A stretch of 24,879 nt of DNA from an uncultured Burkholderiales bacterium. GTDB taxonomy: Bacteria; Pseudomonadota; Gammaproteobacteria; Burkholderiales; Thiobacillaceae. The translations under genes and the position numbers were made by a program. The notes beneath the pieces are model-generated. The model was not told the DNA's origin. It was given only the letters and a program-made list of their open reading frames with translations, and searched no databases. The stretch lies in NCBI GenBank assembly GCA_937925755.1, contig CALAMX010000005.1, forward strand, positions 1 through 24,879. The letters are read 5' to 3'. Below, in pieces: positions 6,509 to 13,920 of this stretch (positions within the stretch are counted from its first letter, which is position 1; the number at the start of each line of letters is the position of its first letter).

Positions 6509-8179
6509 ATGTTGAACCTGATCCTCTGCTGGCACTTCCACCAGCCGGATTACCGTACCGACCAGGGCTATTTCCTGCCCTGGACCTATCTGCATGCGCT
6601 CAAGGACTACAGCGACATGGCTGCCCATCTGGAGGCGCAGCCGGCCATGCGGGTGGTCATCAACTTCGTGCCCACCCTCCTGGAGCAGCTCGACGACTAC
6701 GCCGCACAGTTTGCCAGCGGCCGGTTCACGGATCCCCTGCTCGCCCGGCTGGCCGACGCCCGGCTCGGACGTCTGTCGCGCACGGAGAAAAAGAGGCTGC
6801 TGGAGGCTTGCTTCCGGTTGCATCCGCCTACGATGCTCGACCCCTTTCCAGCCTATCGCGAGCTTTATGCGCTCAGCCAGCAGGTGCCAAGCCAGGGCGA
6901 ATCCGGGCTCGATTACCTCTCTGCCCAGTACTTCGCCGATCTGTTGACCTGGTACCACCTGGCATGGACGGGGGAGACCGTGCGCCGGCAGTACCCGCTG
7001 GTGCTGGCGCTCATGCAGAAGGGGCGAGGCTTCTCGCCAGCCGACCGGCGCGCCCTGCTCGACCTGATCGGCGAGATCATCACCGGTCTCATCCCGCGCT
7101 ATCGGGCCCTGGCCCAGAGCGGTCAGGTGGAGCTGTCCAGCACGCCGCACAGCCATCCCATCGCCCCCTTGCTCATCGATTTCAATGCTGCACGCGAGGC
7201 AAGACCGACGCTGTCTCTGCCCCAGGCCCCGGCCTACCCAGGGGGTGGAGAGCGAGTCAAGGTCCATATCGACGCCGCGCGTGAATGCCACCGTGCGCAT
7301 TTCGGCGCGCCGCCGGTCGGCATGTGGCCGGCCGAGGGCGGGGTGTCCGAGGCTGCGTTGCGTCAGTTCTCGGCCGCAGGGGTGCGCTGGGTCGCAAGCG
7401 GGGAGGGGGTGCTGATGCACAGCCTTAGGGCTTCGGGGTATGACGCCAGCCGGCCCTGCCAGTGGCTGTGTCGGCCCTATCGCCTTGCCGACGCCGATAC
7501 GGTCTGCTTCTTCCGTGACGATTATCTGTCGGACCTGATCGGCTTCGAATACAAGAACTGGTTCGCGCGCGACGCCGTGCGGCACTTCCTGCACAGCCTG
7601 GAGGACCGCTATCACTACACGAATTGCCAGGACCCCGTGGTGACCGTCATCCTCGACGGTGAGAACGCCTGGGACTACTACCCATACAACGGTTGGTATT
7701 TCCTGTCCGAGCTCTACAGCGCCCTGGTCGAGCATCCGGACATCCGCCTGACGACCTTTGCGGACTACCTCGCGCAACACCCCGATAGCCCGATGACCCT
7801 GCCGCGGCTGGTCGCCGGCAGTTGGGTCTATGGCGACTTCACCACCTGGATGGGCCACCCCGACAAGAACCGCGCTTGGGATTTGTTGTGTGCTGCCAAA
7901 TCTGCCTATGACGCGGCCCTAGCCAAGGGCGGCCTGGATGCGGCGACTGCCCAGGCCGCCGAGGCCCTGCTGCGATCGTGCGAGAGTTCCGACTGGTTCT
8001 GGTGGTTTGGTGACAGCAACCCGGCCGCCAGCGTGCGCGCCTTCGATCGGCTCTTCCGTGACAAGCTCGGACGTTTGTATCGCACACTCGGCCTCGCCCC
8101 GCCGACCGAGCTTCAGCACCCCATCAGCCAAGGTGGCGGGACGGCTGAGGCGGGGGGCGTCATGCGCCGCAGCGGCTGA
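6509..8179 (+). CDS. Glycoside hydrolase family 57 protein
   Basis: A 556-aa cytoplasmic enzyme predicted to hydrolyse or rearrange alpha-glucans. The start MLNLILCWHFHQPDYR has the GH57 motif around HQP. The catalytic nucleophile region is GMWPAEGGVS with E276; the acid/base region is VTVILDGENAWDYY with D383. WGxNxP-like FWWFGDSNPAA at 498-507 belongs to the conserved C-terminal helical region of this subgroup. There is no signal peptide. Known GH57 enzymes include alpha-amylases, amylopullulanases, 4-alpha-glucanotransferases and branching enzymes, and the exact activity cannot be chosen here. It follows glgC by 69 bp on the same strand. The ATG at 6509 has only a weak ribosome-binding site. 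Confidence 0.88.
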   Translation: MLNLILCWHFHQPDYRTDQGYFLPWTYLHALKDYSDMAAHLEAQPAMRVVINFVPTLLEQLDDYAAQFASGRFTDPLLARLADARLGRLSRTEKKRLLEACFRLHPPTMLDPFPAYRELYALSQQVPSQGESGLDYLSAQYFADLLTWYHLAWTGETVRRQYPLVLALMQKGRGFSPADRRALLDLIGEIITGLIPRYRALAQSGQVELSSTPHSHPIAPLLIDFNAAREARPTLSLPQAPAYPGGGERVKVHIDAARECHRAHFGAPPVGMWPAEGGVSEAALRQFSAAGVRWVASGEGVLMHSLRASGYDASRPCQWLCRPYRLADADTVCFFRDDYLSDLIGFEYKNWFARDAVRHFLHSLEDRYHYTNCQDPVVTVILDGENAWDYYPYNGWYFLSELYSALVEHPDIRLTTFADYLAQHPDSPMTLPRLVAGSWVYGDFTTWMGHPDKNRAWDLLCAAKSAYDAALAKGGLDAATAQAAEALLRSCESSDWFWWFGDSNPAASVRAFDRLFRDKLGRLYRTLGLAPPTELQHPISQGGGTAEAGGVMRRSG

Positions 8180-8244
8180 TGACCGTACCCCAGCACAAGC
8201 CCGCCGCCCTTGCTAAACTCCGGGCTTTACCGAGGAGTTGAGAC

Positions 8245-8736
8245 ATGAGCGATGAGGTCGTCCGCAAAGGCAAGGTGGTGTACATGACCTATTCGGTCCT
8301 GGACGAACAGGGCCGCATCATGGGCCAGCAGGACCTGCCCACCGGTTACGTGCACGGGGCTGGCAGCGGCCTGTTCGAAGAGATCGAGCGGGCCCTGGAG
8401 GGGCATCGGGTCGGCGACCGTGTCACGGCCCGGCTCACCCCCGAGGCGGCCTTCGGCCCGCGCGACCCGAGTCTGATCATCGTCGAGGCCATCGAGAATG
8501 TGCCACCGCCTCTGCGTCACCTGGGGGTGGAGGCAGACTTCCAAAACGAGAAAGGAGAGGTGGTCACCTTCCGTGTGGTGCGGATCGAGGACGGCCAAGT
8601 GACGTTGGATGGCAACCATCCGCTCGCTGGCCAGAACGCCACTTGTGTGGTGGACATCGTCTCCATCCGTGACGCCACGCCGGAGGAGATGGCCAGCGGC
8701 TTCCCGGCCGAGCAAGGGCCGCCGGTGCTGCACTGA
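8245..8736 (+). CDS. FKBP-type peptidyl-prolyl isomerase, SlyD-like
   Basis: A 163-aa cis-trans prolyl isomerase and chaperone of the SlyD group. The FKBP domain is split by an inserted flap, as in SlyD: residues 1-70 and 120-140 frame an insert containing LGVEADFQNEKGEVVTFRVV. Family motifs are the TGYVHGAGSGLFEEIERAL-like segment, PEAAFG, and VTLDGNHPLAGQ near residue 118. The C-terminal His/Cys-rich metal-binding tail of E. coli SlyD is missing; the protein ends in PPVLH. There is no signal peptide, so it should be cytoplasmic. The ATG follows GAGGAG by about 8 bases. Its stop overlaps the start of the Uma2 remnant. Confidence 0.88.
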   Translation: MSDEVVRKGKVVYMTYSVLDEQGRIMGQQDLPTGYVHGAGSGLFEEIERALEGHRVGDRVTARLTPEAAFGPRDPSLIIVEAIENVPPPLRHLGVEADFQNEKGEVVTFRVVRIEDGQVTLDGNHPLAGQNATCVVDIVSIRDATPEEMASGFPAEQGPPVLH

Positions 8737-9135
8737 TGAATGTGCCGCGCGAAAAACTCTCCATCGAGGGCTTCCTCGTCTGGGAGGAAGGGCAAGCCGA
8801 ACGCCATGACTTCTGGTGCGGTGTGGTCTTTGCCATGGCGGGGGCGCGCCAGTCCCACGCCATCGCTGCCGGCAATGTCTTCGTCGGTTTGGTGTCAGGT
8901 GCGCTCACCCGCCACGGCCGACCTCGAGCGTGGGGCCAATTTTGCCGCCTGCCGCCAGATCGATGCGTTGGAGGAATGCGCCCTAAGCGACGGCGATGCT
9001 TAGCGCGTTGTGCTATTTCGGGGCGACACCGCCAAGGGCGTTGGGAGCTGTACGAGCTCAATGAAAACCAAATGGCCGAGTTCGCCCAATGTCGGCCTCG
9101 ACCTTGACCCGGGAAGGCCTCTCCCAGGACGACGA
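8736..9135 (+). pseudogene. Uma2-family (DUF820) nuclease-fold remnant
   Basis: The first about 60 codons (WEEGQAERHDFWCGVVFAMA, then GARQSHAIAAGNV) are a clear Uma2 N-terminus. After about 8920 the similarity jumps frame to ADLERGANFAACRQIDALEE, which aligns with the late Uma2 segment RGxKFxxYRxxPSLxEY. It then shifts again to GRWELYELNENQMAEFA (about 9035-9087) and to NVGLDLDPG (about 9091-9117). The central part of the domain, with most of the putative catalytic acids, is deleted, and there are at least three frame changes. Uma2 proteins are about 190 aa of unclear function, abundant in cyanobacteria and scattered elsewhere. It starts on the slyD stop codon. Confidence 0.7.
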
Positions 9136-9180
9136 AGCCAAGCCCGGATCCGCCAACGGGGCCGCCTATGGCTACCCAGG

Positions 9181-9203
9181 AAAAGGCCCGCGCGGGGCGG
9201 GCC
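9181..9203 (-). terminator. Rho-independent terminator for the SCP2-like gene
   Basis: On the minus strand a stem GGCCCGC-CCCGC-GCGGGCC is followed directly by TTTT. It lies 24 bp beyond the stop of the SCP2-like gene. The U-tract is short but the seven-pair GC stem is perfect. Confidence 0.6.
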
Positions 9204-9226
9204 CGGATTGCATCAACGGGTGCCGG

Positions 9227-9754
9227 TCAACGCGGGCAGGCGTCCTCACCGGGGATCTTGCCAGGCAGCAGGAGGAACTGCTCGAAGGGTCCCATCGACC
9301 GCATGGCCTCCGCCTTCGGGCCCTCGAACTTGAGACGGCCGAACATCATGGCACGCATGGGGCCATATTCGCCGGCGCCCATCTCACGCCAGCGCTTGGT
9401 CTCGGCGTGCATGACGTAGTCCATGTCCATGTTTAGGTGGGTCGTCTGCACCTTGCCACCGTAGGCGCAGATGGCCTTGCCGCCCTGGGGCACGATCTTC
9501 ATTTCCACCTTGGTCGCCTCCCCGCAGTCGGTGCGATACAAGTGGATGATCTTGTAGCCACGACCGCCGTCGTTCTTGATCCAGCGTTCGGCAAGTTCGT
9601 CGGTGAGGATGGGGTTTTTGTTCCACGCCTCGCAGGCCTGGGCGGCCCACTCCGCTGACATGAGCGGCGCGGCGTGGGCAGAGATGGAGAGCAAAGCAGT
9701 CGCGGCGAGTACGAAGGGCAATCGGCGACGGTGTGGGCGGGTATGTGGGCGCAT
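9227..9754 (-). CDS. Secreted SCP2 sterol-binding-domain-like protein
   Basis: A 175-aa protein with a signal peptide (cleavage likely after SISAHA, residue 28). The mature part resembles the SCP2 lipid-binding fold: a beta-rich stretch (YKIIHLYRTDCGEATKVEMK), then W122, AMMFGRLKFEG at 135-145 and a closing helix with MGPFEQFL. In SCP2 proteins the equivalent region lines a hydrophobic pocket for lipids. Four cysteines remain after cleavage (C41, C77, C96, C173), consistent with periplasmic disulfides. It has its own promoter and terminator, so it looks monocistronic. GAGGAG precedes the ATG. The family call rests on pattern recognition and the ligand is unknown. Confidence 0.6.
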   Translation of the reverse strand: MRPHTRPHRRRLPFVLAATALLSISAHAAPLMSAEWAAQACEAWNKNPILTDELAERWIKNDGGRGYKIIHLYRTDCGEATKVEMKIVPQGGKAICAYGGKVQTTHLNMDMDYVMHAETKRWREMGAGEYGPMRAMMFGRLKFEGPKAEAMRSMGPFEQFLLLPGKIPGEDACPR

Positions 9755-9806
9755 GGGTGTTCTCCTCGTCAGTTCGTTCGATTGTCGTGGTCAGACGACC
9801 AAGGCA

Positions 9807-9835
9807 AGGTTAGTTCCTCGCGCAGCGGCTGTCAA
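9807..9835 (-). promoter_or_regulatory. Sigma-70-type promoter of the SCP2-like gene
   Basis: On the minus strand a perfect -35 box TTGACA (9835-9830) is separated by exactly 17 bp from TAACCT (9812-9807). The predicted transcript starts near 9800, about 45 nt before the ATG at 9754. This separates the gene from the upstream transporter pair. Confidence 0.65.
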
Positions 9836-9854
9836 AGGCTAAGTAGGCGCGCAG

Positions 9855-10274
9855 TCAATGCGGCAGGTGTTGCCTGAGGGCGCCGTAGAGCCAGGTGCCG
9901 TGCAGGGCACCGGCGAGCACGACGAGGGCACCCAGGGAGCCGGTGCCGACCAGGGCAAAGATGGGACCGGGGCACAATCCGATCAGTCCCCAGCCCAGAC
10001 CGAAGATCAAGCCACCGGCGATATAGCTCACCTTGCCCGGCGGCTTGCTCGGGATCTCGATCGGCACGCCCTCGAGGGAGCGCCTATCACCCATGCGCTT
10101 GATGATCTGGATGCTGAGCATCCCGGTGGCGATGGCCGAGAACAGGATGCCGAACATGTGGAAGTTCTGGAAATGGAACATCTCCTGGATACGATACCAG
10201 GAGGCGGCCTCGGACTTGATCAGGACGAAGCCGAACAGGGTGCCGGCAAGCAGATAGGGCAGATAGCGCCGCAT
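9855..10274 (-). CDS. YeeE/YedE-family transporter, small subunit (DUF6691-like)
   Basis: A 139-aa inner-membrane protein, one half of a split YeeE/YedE sulfur transporter. Hydrophobic segments lie at about residues 4-20, 40-58, 84-110 and 112-132. The motif GLIGLCPGPIFALVG holds C101, matching the conserved cysteine of the family; in thiosulfate transporters such cysteines line the substrate path. It follows its partner gene by 10 bp and would be co-transcribed. In single-chain YeeE proteins both halves are fused. Substrate is probably a reduced sulfur compound (thiosulfate or similar), from family knowledge only. Confidence 0.85.
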   Translation of the reverse strand: MRRYLPYLLAGTLFGFVLIKSEAASWYRIQEMFHFQNFHMFGILFSAIATGMLSIQIIKRMGDRRSLEGVPIEIPSKPPGKVSYIAGGLIFGLGWGLIGLCPGPIFALVGTGSLGALVVLAGALHGTWLYGALRQHLPH

Positions 10275-10284
10275 GGCTCAGATC

Positions 10285-10851
10285 CTATTTCAACATCCAG
10301 GGGACCAGTAGCCAGGAGGCGATCAGTCCACCGCCGAATATGCCCAGGATGGCATAGACCGAGGGCAGCTGCAGGGTGGACAGCCCGGTGATGGCGTGCC
10401 CGGAGGTGCAGCCGGCGGCGTAGCGCGTGCCGAAGCCCACCAGCACGCCACAGGCGAACAGCAGGGTGTAGTTGCGCACACTGGGGTGGAACAGCTCCTC
10501 CGGCACCAGGTTGCCCGCCGGCTGGGTGAAGCCCCAGTGGGCCAACATCATCTGCGCGGCCAGGCTCAGCTTGACCGGTTCTGGATTGGCGAACACCACA
10601 CCGGCGAGAAATCCACCCAGGGCAGTGCCGATGACGAACATCAGGCTCCAGGTGTGCTCCTTCCAGTCGTATTTGAAGAAGTCTACGCCGACCTGCGGCG
10701 GCTGGGTGATGGCGCAGAGGTGACGCAGATTGCTGGAGACGCCGAAAGAGCGGTTGCCGATGAACAGCATCATCGGCACCATGAGGCCGATGATGGGGCC
10801 GGCCACGTACCATGGCCAGGGGGCGTGGAGCCAGGCGATCAAGGTATCCAT
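10285..10851 (-). CDS. YeeE/YedE-family transporter, large subunit
   Basis: A 188-aa inner-membrane protein and first gene of the transporter pair. The hallmark AAGCTSGHAITGLSTLQLPS (C148) is the conserved sulfur-transport motif. C46 (NLRHLCAI) and C134 (LLFACG) are further candidates for substrate handling. Membrane segments are at about residues 14-32, 68-88, 128-146 and 164-184. GGAGGGG stands just before the ATG. Split YeeE pairs often occur with sulfide or thiosulfate metabolism genes in other proteobacteria; none of those lies beside it here. The promoter at 10881-10903 sits directly upstream. Confidence 0.88.
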   Translation of the reverse strand: MDTLIAWLHAPWPWYVAGPIIGLMVPMMLFIGNRSFGVSSNLRHLCAITQPPQVGVDFFKYDWKEHTWSLMFVIGTALGGFLAGVVFANPEPVKLSLAAQMMLAHWGFTQPAGNLVPEELFHPSVRNYTLLFACGVLVGFGTRYAAGCTSGHAITGLSTLQLPSVYAILGIFGGGLIASWLLVPWMLK

Positions 10852-10880
10852 ATCCCCTCCGCAATCTAAAGAAGCGGGCG

Positions 10881-10903
10881 ATTATATTAGAGTGGCCTAA
10901 TAT
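10881..10903 (-). promoter_or_regulatory. YeeE operon promoter overlapped by a perfect dyad
   Basis: On the minus strand a perfect -10 box TATAAT occupies 10886-10881, giving a leader of about 23 nt to the ATG at 10851. No good -35 hexamer is present. A perfect 7-6-7 dyad, ATATTAG-N6-CTAATAT, spans 10884-10903 and covers part of the -10 and the whole spacer. A protein bound there would block polymerase, so it is a strong repressor-site candidate. Sulfur-responsive ArsR-family repressors of the BigR/SqrR type regulate similar genes elsewhere, but no such regulator is in the window. Confidence 0.6.
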
Positions 10904-10929
10904 GCTGTTGGTATAAACCTACCAAACCG

Positions 10930-11652
10930 TCACGGGGAGGTGCGACGTCCCGTCAGGGAACTCTGAACCAGCTCGATGCGCTGCCGGACGAGTTCGAGCC
11001 CTGCCTTGTCGCCGGCAGCCTCGGCGCGCTTGGCCTGAACCTCTAGCCAGGCCAGCAGGGCGCGCCGCCAGCCTTGGTCCGAGGCCGTGCGAGTCGCCAG
11101 GGCGATGACCTCGGGCGAGGCATGGCCGGCGCTGAGGAGGGCGCCGGCGGCGATGGCTCGGGACAGCGGATCCTTGATCTCGTCGAGGGCGCGCAGACGG
11201 GCTGCCTCCTCTCTGGCCGCAAGCAGACCGCGATATCGTGCGGGCAGAAGGTTCGCATCCACCCCTTGCCAAGCGCCCGTCAGGAACCGCGCGTAGGTCT
11301 CATCCTCTGCGCTGGCGTGTGTGCCAAGCCGCTCGAAGGCCGTGCAAGCGCCGGTCTCCAGGGCGGCCAGCCGCACCGCACAGCGTGTCAGTTCCGCCCG
11401 CGCCAGCAGATCCAGCCGACCCGTGCGTGCGATCTCGGCACGCGCCCGCTCGAAGTGCCGCTCGGCCAGCAGGGTGTCGCCGTTGAGATAGTGTGCGGTG
11501 TAGCTCGCGAGCAGGCTGTGGGCATTGATCTGCCAGTCGGCCGGCGGTGGCTCGCTGGCACAACCGGTGAGCAGCGCGAGCAGGCAGGCAGCGACCGTTT
11601 GCCGCAAGGCCTGGCCGACTCGCCCCGCTCGCCGCATTGCGTCACCCGTCAT
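10930..11652 (-). CDS. Putative lipoprotein of the Mla-type operon
   Basis: A 240-aa protein starting at ATG 11652, which overlaps the mlaD stop as ATGA; a start 36 bp further upstream is open but would overlap mlaD more. The N-terminus is a lipoprotein signal with lipobox LLTGC and lipidated C31. Alanine at +2 predicts outer-membrane sorting. The rest is alanine- and leucine-rich and predicted helical, with stretches such as LLASYTAHYLNGDTLLAERH that recall TPR-like repeats. I recognise no named family. As the last gene after mlaE, a degenerate ATPase and mlaD it may be the outer-membrane partner of the lipid transporter, as MlaA or PqiC are in other systems, but it resembles neither clearly. 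Confidence 0.75.
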   Translation of the reverse strand: MTGDAMRRAGRVGQALRQTVAACLLALLTGCASEPPPADWQINAHSLLASYTAHYLNGDTLLAERHFERARAEIARTGRLDLLARAELTRCAVRLAALETGACTAFERLGTHASAEDETYARFLTGAWQGVDANLLPARYRGLLAAREEAARLRALDEIKDPLSRAIAAGALLSAGHASPEVIALATRTASDQGWRRALLAWLEVQAKRAEAAGDKAGLELVRQRIELVQSSLTGRRTSP

Positions 11653-12647
11653 GGCAGTTTGAGCTCCACGTCGCGCCGGAACGGCCATTTGCGGTTGATC
11701 TCGTTGATGAGATGGTTGACCTTGCGAATGCTGTCGTCGACCTCGACGCGCAGAATGGCTAGATCCGTGGTCGCGCCCTTGACGTCGGCAGTGATGGCGT
11801 GGACGTTGTCGGCCGCACCCTGGGCGGCGAGCAGGATGGCATCTGCCTTCTTGAGACTCTCGCGCACTTCGCTCAAGATCGCGTTGACCTGGGCGAGTGC
11901 ACGGTCGGTCTGGTCCATCACCCCGCCGCTGCCGAACACCCGTTGGTCGGCGCGGGCCAGGGTCTGGTCGACGCGCAGGGAGACACCGTTCAAGCTCGCC
12001 AGTAGGGTGTTGGCCCGGTCCAAGGCCTCGACCACCTTACGCGCCTTGTCCGGCCCGCCTAGCACCCCCTCCAGCACACCATAGTCGCCGGCCATGCGGC
12101 CGGTGACCGTGTCGACGTGGGCAAGTGCACGGTTGATGCTGGAGTCTGCCGCAGTCATGGCCTCGACGTTGGCGAGGATCGCCTTGACGCGGGCCATGAT
12201 GACGGGGATGTCCTCGCTGGCATCGCCGGTGATGAGCTCGCGCTGTGCCCCATCCGGCAGGGGCGGATCGGACATCTCGGCGCTGAAGGCGCGGATGCGG
12301 GCGCCGCCGACCAAGCCTTTCTCCAGGGTGAACCGGCTGGAGGTGCGCAGCCAGCGGGCATCCCGCTCGGGCACGGCGATGTGGATGCGCACTTTGCCGT
12401 CCGCGGTGAGGTCCAGGCGTTTGACCTGGCCGATCGGAAAGCCGGAAAAGGTCAAAGGCATGCCTATGCTGACACCCTCCGCATTGTCGGCCAGCAGGAT
12501 CAGGTCCTGGGTCGGCTGGAAGGCACCCCGCGCATAGAGGACATAGGCGATGAAGGCCAGGGCCAGCACACCGGTGGTGGCGAGTAGCAGGCCGACCTTC
12601 AGCTCCAAGTTCTTGATCAGCGGGGCGCGTACAGGGGCGCGTTCCAT
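11649..12647 (-). CDS. MCE-domain substrate-binding protein, MlaD-like
   Basis: A 332-aa periplasmic protein anchored by one N-terminal transmembrane helix (about residues 17-39). The MCE domain follows at about 42-125, with NAEGVSIGMPLTFSGFPIGQ and VPERDARWLRTSSRFTLEKG. MCE proteins form hexameric rings that carry lipids between the membranes. The C-terminal about 190 residues are predicted helical or coiled-coil and could lengthen the ring into a tube; E. coli MlaD (183 aa) lacks most of this. It overlaps the degenerate ATPase gene upstream by 31 bp and the lipoprotein gene downstream by 4 bp, showing one operon. Confidence 0.88.
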   Translation of the reverse strand: MERAPVRAPLIKNLELKVGLLLATTGVLALAFIAYVLYARGAFQPTQDLILLADNAEGVSIGMPLTFSGFPIGQVKRLDLTADGKVRIHIAVPERDARWLRTSSRFTLEKGLVGGARIRAFSAEMSDPPLPDGAQRELITGDASEDIPVIMARVKAILANVEAMTAADSSINRALAHVDTVTGRMAGDYGVLEGVLGGPDKARKVVEALDRANTLLASLNGVSLRVDQTLARADQRVFGSGGVMDQTDRALAQVNAILSEVRESLKKADAILLAAQGAADNVHAITADVKGATTDLAILRVEVDDSIRKVNHLINEINRKWPFRRDVELKLP

Positions 12648-13057
12648 ACGTAGTCGAGGATCCGGCAGTCTTCGTATTCACCCTCCAGCACCTGCAGGGC
12701 CGACGCCAGGAAGGGAGGATAGCAGACGTCCGGCAGTAGTATCGCCGGCCGGTCGATCAAGATTATAGGCGGTCGCAGGATCACCGCCCGCAACAATTTG
12801 GCGACGAAGCGCTCCACACAGTTCAAGCTGGGATCACGCTTGAAGGCGCAGTCCGTCTGGTTGAGGCGAGCCAGTAGGGCCCAGGCCTGGTCGGCGGCCA
12901 CCTCAAAGGGCAGGTTTTGCCGGTACTGCGGGACGATGGCGATGTTTTCCAGCACCGACAGGTTGGCACGCAAGGGCAGCTCGACCGACACCAGGGCCGC
13001 TGCCGGCAGCGACTCGATCATGGCCTCGCGCTCGGCGCTGTCGTTGAGCCAGATCAC
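12617..13057 (-). CDS. Degenerate ABC ATPase-like protein of the Mla operon
   Basis: A 146-aa protein in the place of MlaF. LRANLSVLENIAIV (29-42) resembles the helical-domain segment after the Q-loop of MlaF-type ATPases, and PPIILIDRPAILL (96-108) looks like a Walker B strand with D102 but arginine where the catalytic glutamate should be. The LSGGQ signature is replaced by NCVERFVAK. There is no Walker A P-loop, because the first half of a normal about 260-aa ATPase is absent. It should not hydrolyse ATP. Yet the frame is open and shares 4-bp and 31-bp overlaps with its neighbours, so it may be a maintained structural protein rather than debris. Confidence 0.65.
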   Translation of the reverse strand: MIWLNDSAEREAMIESLPAAALVSVELPLRANLSVLENIAIVPQYRQNLPFEVAADQAWALLARLNQTDCAFKRDPSLNCVERFVAKLLRAVILRPPIILIDRPAILLPDVCYPPFLASALQVLEGEYEDCRILDYVWNAPLYAPR

Positions 13058-13848
13058 ATGTAGATCAGTGCCAATGATGCCACCTCGATGAACATGATGA
13101 CGAAGAACAACCGTACCATCCCGCGCAGCACGGCGATGGGGGCGAAGAACAGCATGCGCGGCGCCTCCAGCCCGGCACGGATGGGGATCACGGTCACCGC
13201 CAGGCCGAACAGCAGGCTCTTGACGCTCAAGGTGAGAAAGGCAACGGGCGTGAAGACCTTGGCGATGACGCGGCTGAAGTCGCCCACATTCCAGGACTGG
13301 ACACCGTAAACGGCGATATAGGCCAGTATGAGGGCGAGGATGCAGGACAGCAGGGTGAGGGCAAACACCGAGATGGCGCCGCCGATCACCCGCGGGGTGA
13401 ACTCGAAGCGCATGGGGTCCACCCCCACGTCCTCCAGGGCGCGGATCTCGTTGTTGATGTTCATGAGAGCCACTTCGGTGTTGATGGCCGCCCCCGAGCG
13501 CAGAGCCACGAATAGCACCGTCAGCAGCGGCAGGGTCTCCAAGACCACCACCCGCACCGAGACCTCCAGGGCGAACTCCGACAGCCCGAAGTCGCGCGCG
13601 GTGGTGACCACGATCTGGATGACCACGTAGGACAGTAGCGCGGCGAACAGAAGGAACCCCGGCAGGATCTGCCAGGCAGTGAAATAGATCTGCTTGAGCA
13701 CCACGGAACGGGTGGCGCTGTTGTACACGGCCGGGGTGAAGGTCTCCACCAGGGCACGCGCGCCAAAGGTAAGCAGCCGCCCCCAGGCCTTCAGCCAGCC
13801 GAGGGCGCCGCCGCCGATACGGGTGAGGAACTCAAGGGCGGTGTGCAT
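13054..13848 (-). CDS. MlaE-family ABC transporter permease
   Basis: A 264-aa inner-membrane permease of MCE lipid transporters. It has five or so hydrophobic helices (about 55-83, 98-118, 153-182, 200-222, 236-263). The family signature region is SGAAINTEVALMNINNEIRA with LEDVGVDPMRF, matching the EIxAL-x-xMGVDP motif that contacts the ATPase in MlaFE. Length agrees with E. coli MlaE (260 aa). It is the first gene of the minus-strand operon, divergent from the SH3b gene, and its stop overlaps the start of the degenerate ATPase as ATGA. Confidence 0.9.
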   Translation of the reverse strand: MHTALEFLTRIGGGALGWLKAWGRLLTFGARALVETFTPAVYNSATRSVVLKQIYFTAWQILPGFLLFAALLSYVVIQIVVTTARDFGLSEFALEVSVRVVVLETLPLLTVLFVALRSGAAINTEVALMNINNEIRALEDVGVDPMRFEFTPRVIGGAISVFALTLLSCILALILAYIAVYGVQSWNVGDFSRVIAKVFTPVAFLTLSVKSLLFGLAVTVIPIRAGLEAPRMLFFAPIAVLRGMVRLFFVIMFIEVASLALIYM

Positions 13849-13920
13849 GACTCAATGATAATGCCGCTCGTGGTCTTCCAGGCGGCGGTCATTGTTGTAG
13901 GATAGGCACAGCGATAGGGG

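Noticed and set aside
6449..7858. 469-codon open frame on the minus strand opposite the GH57 gene
   Set aside because: No family motifs; it is a GC-rich antisense shadow, while the plus strand carries clear GH57 catalytic motifs.
9858..10391. 177-codon plus-strand frame opposite the YeeE pair
   Set aside because: Gly/Gln/Asp-rich antisense translation without hydrophobic segments; the minus frames carry the conserved cysteine motifs.
11074..12084. 336-codon plus-strand open frame opposite mlaD and the lipoprotein gene
   Set aside because: Antisense of recognised genes, Ser/Arg-rich, no domain.
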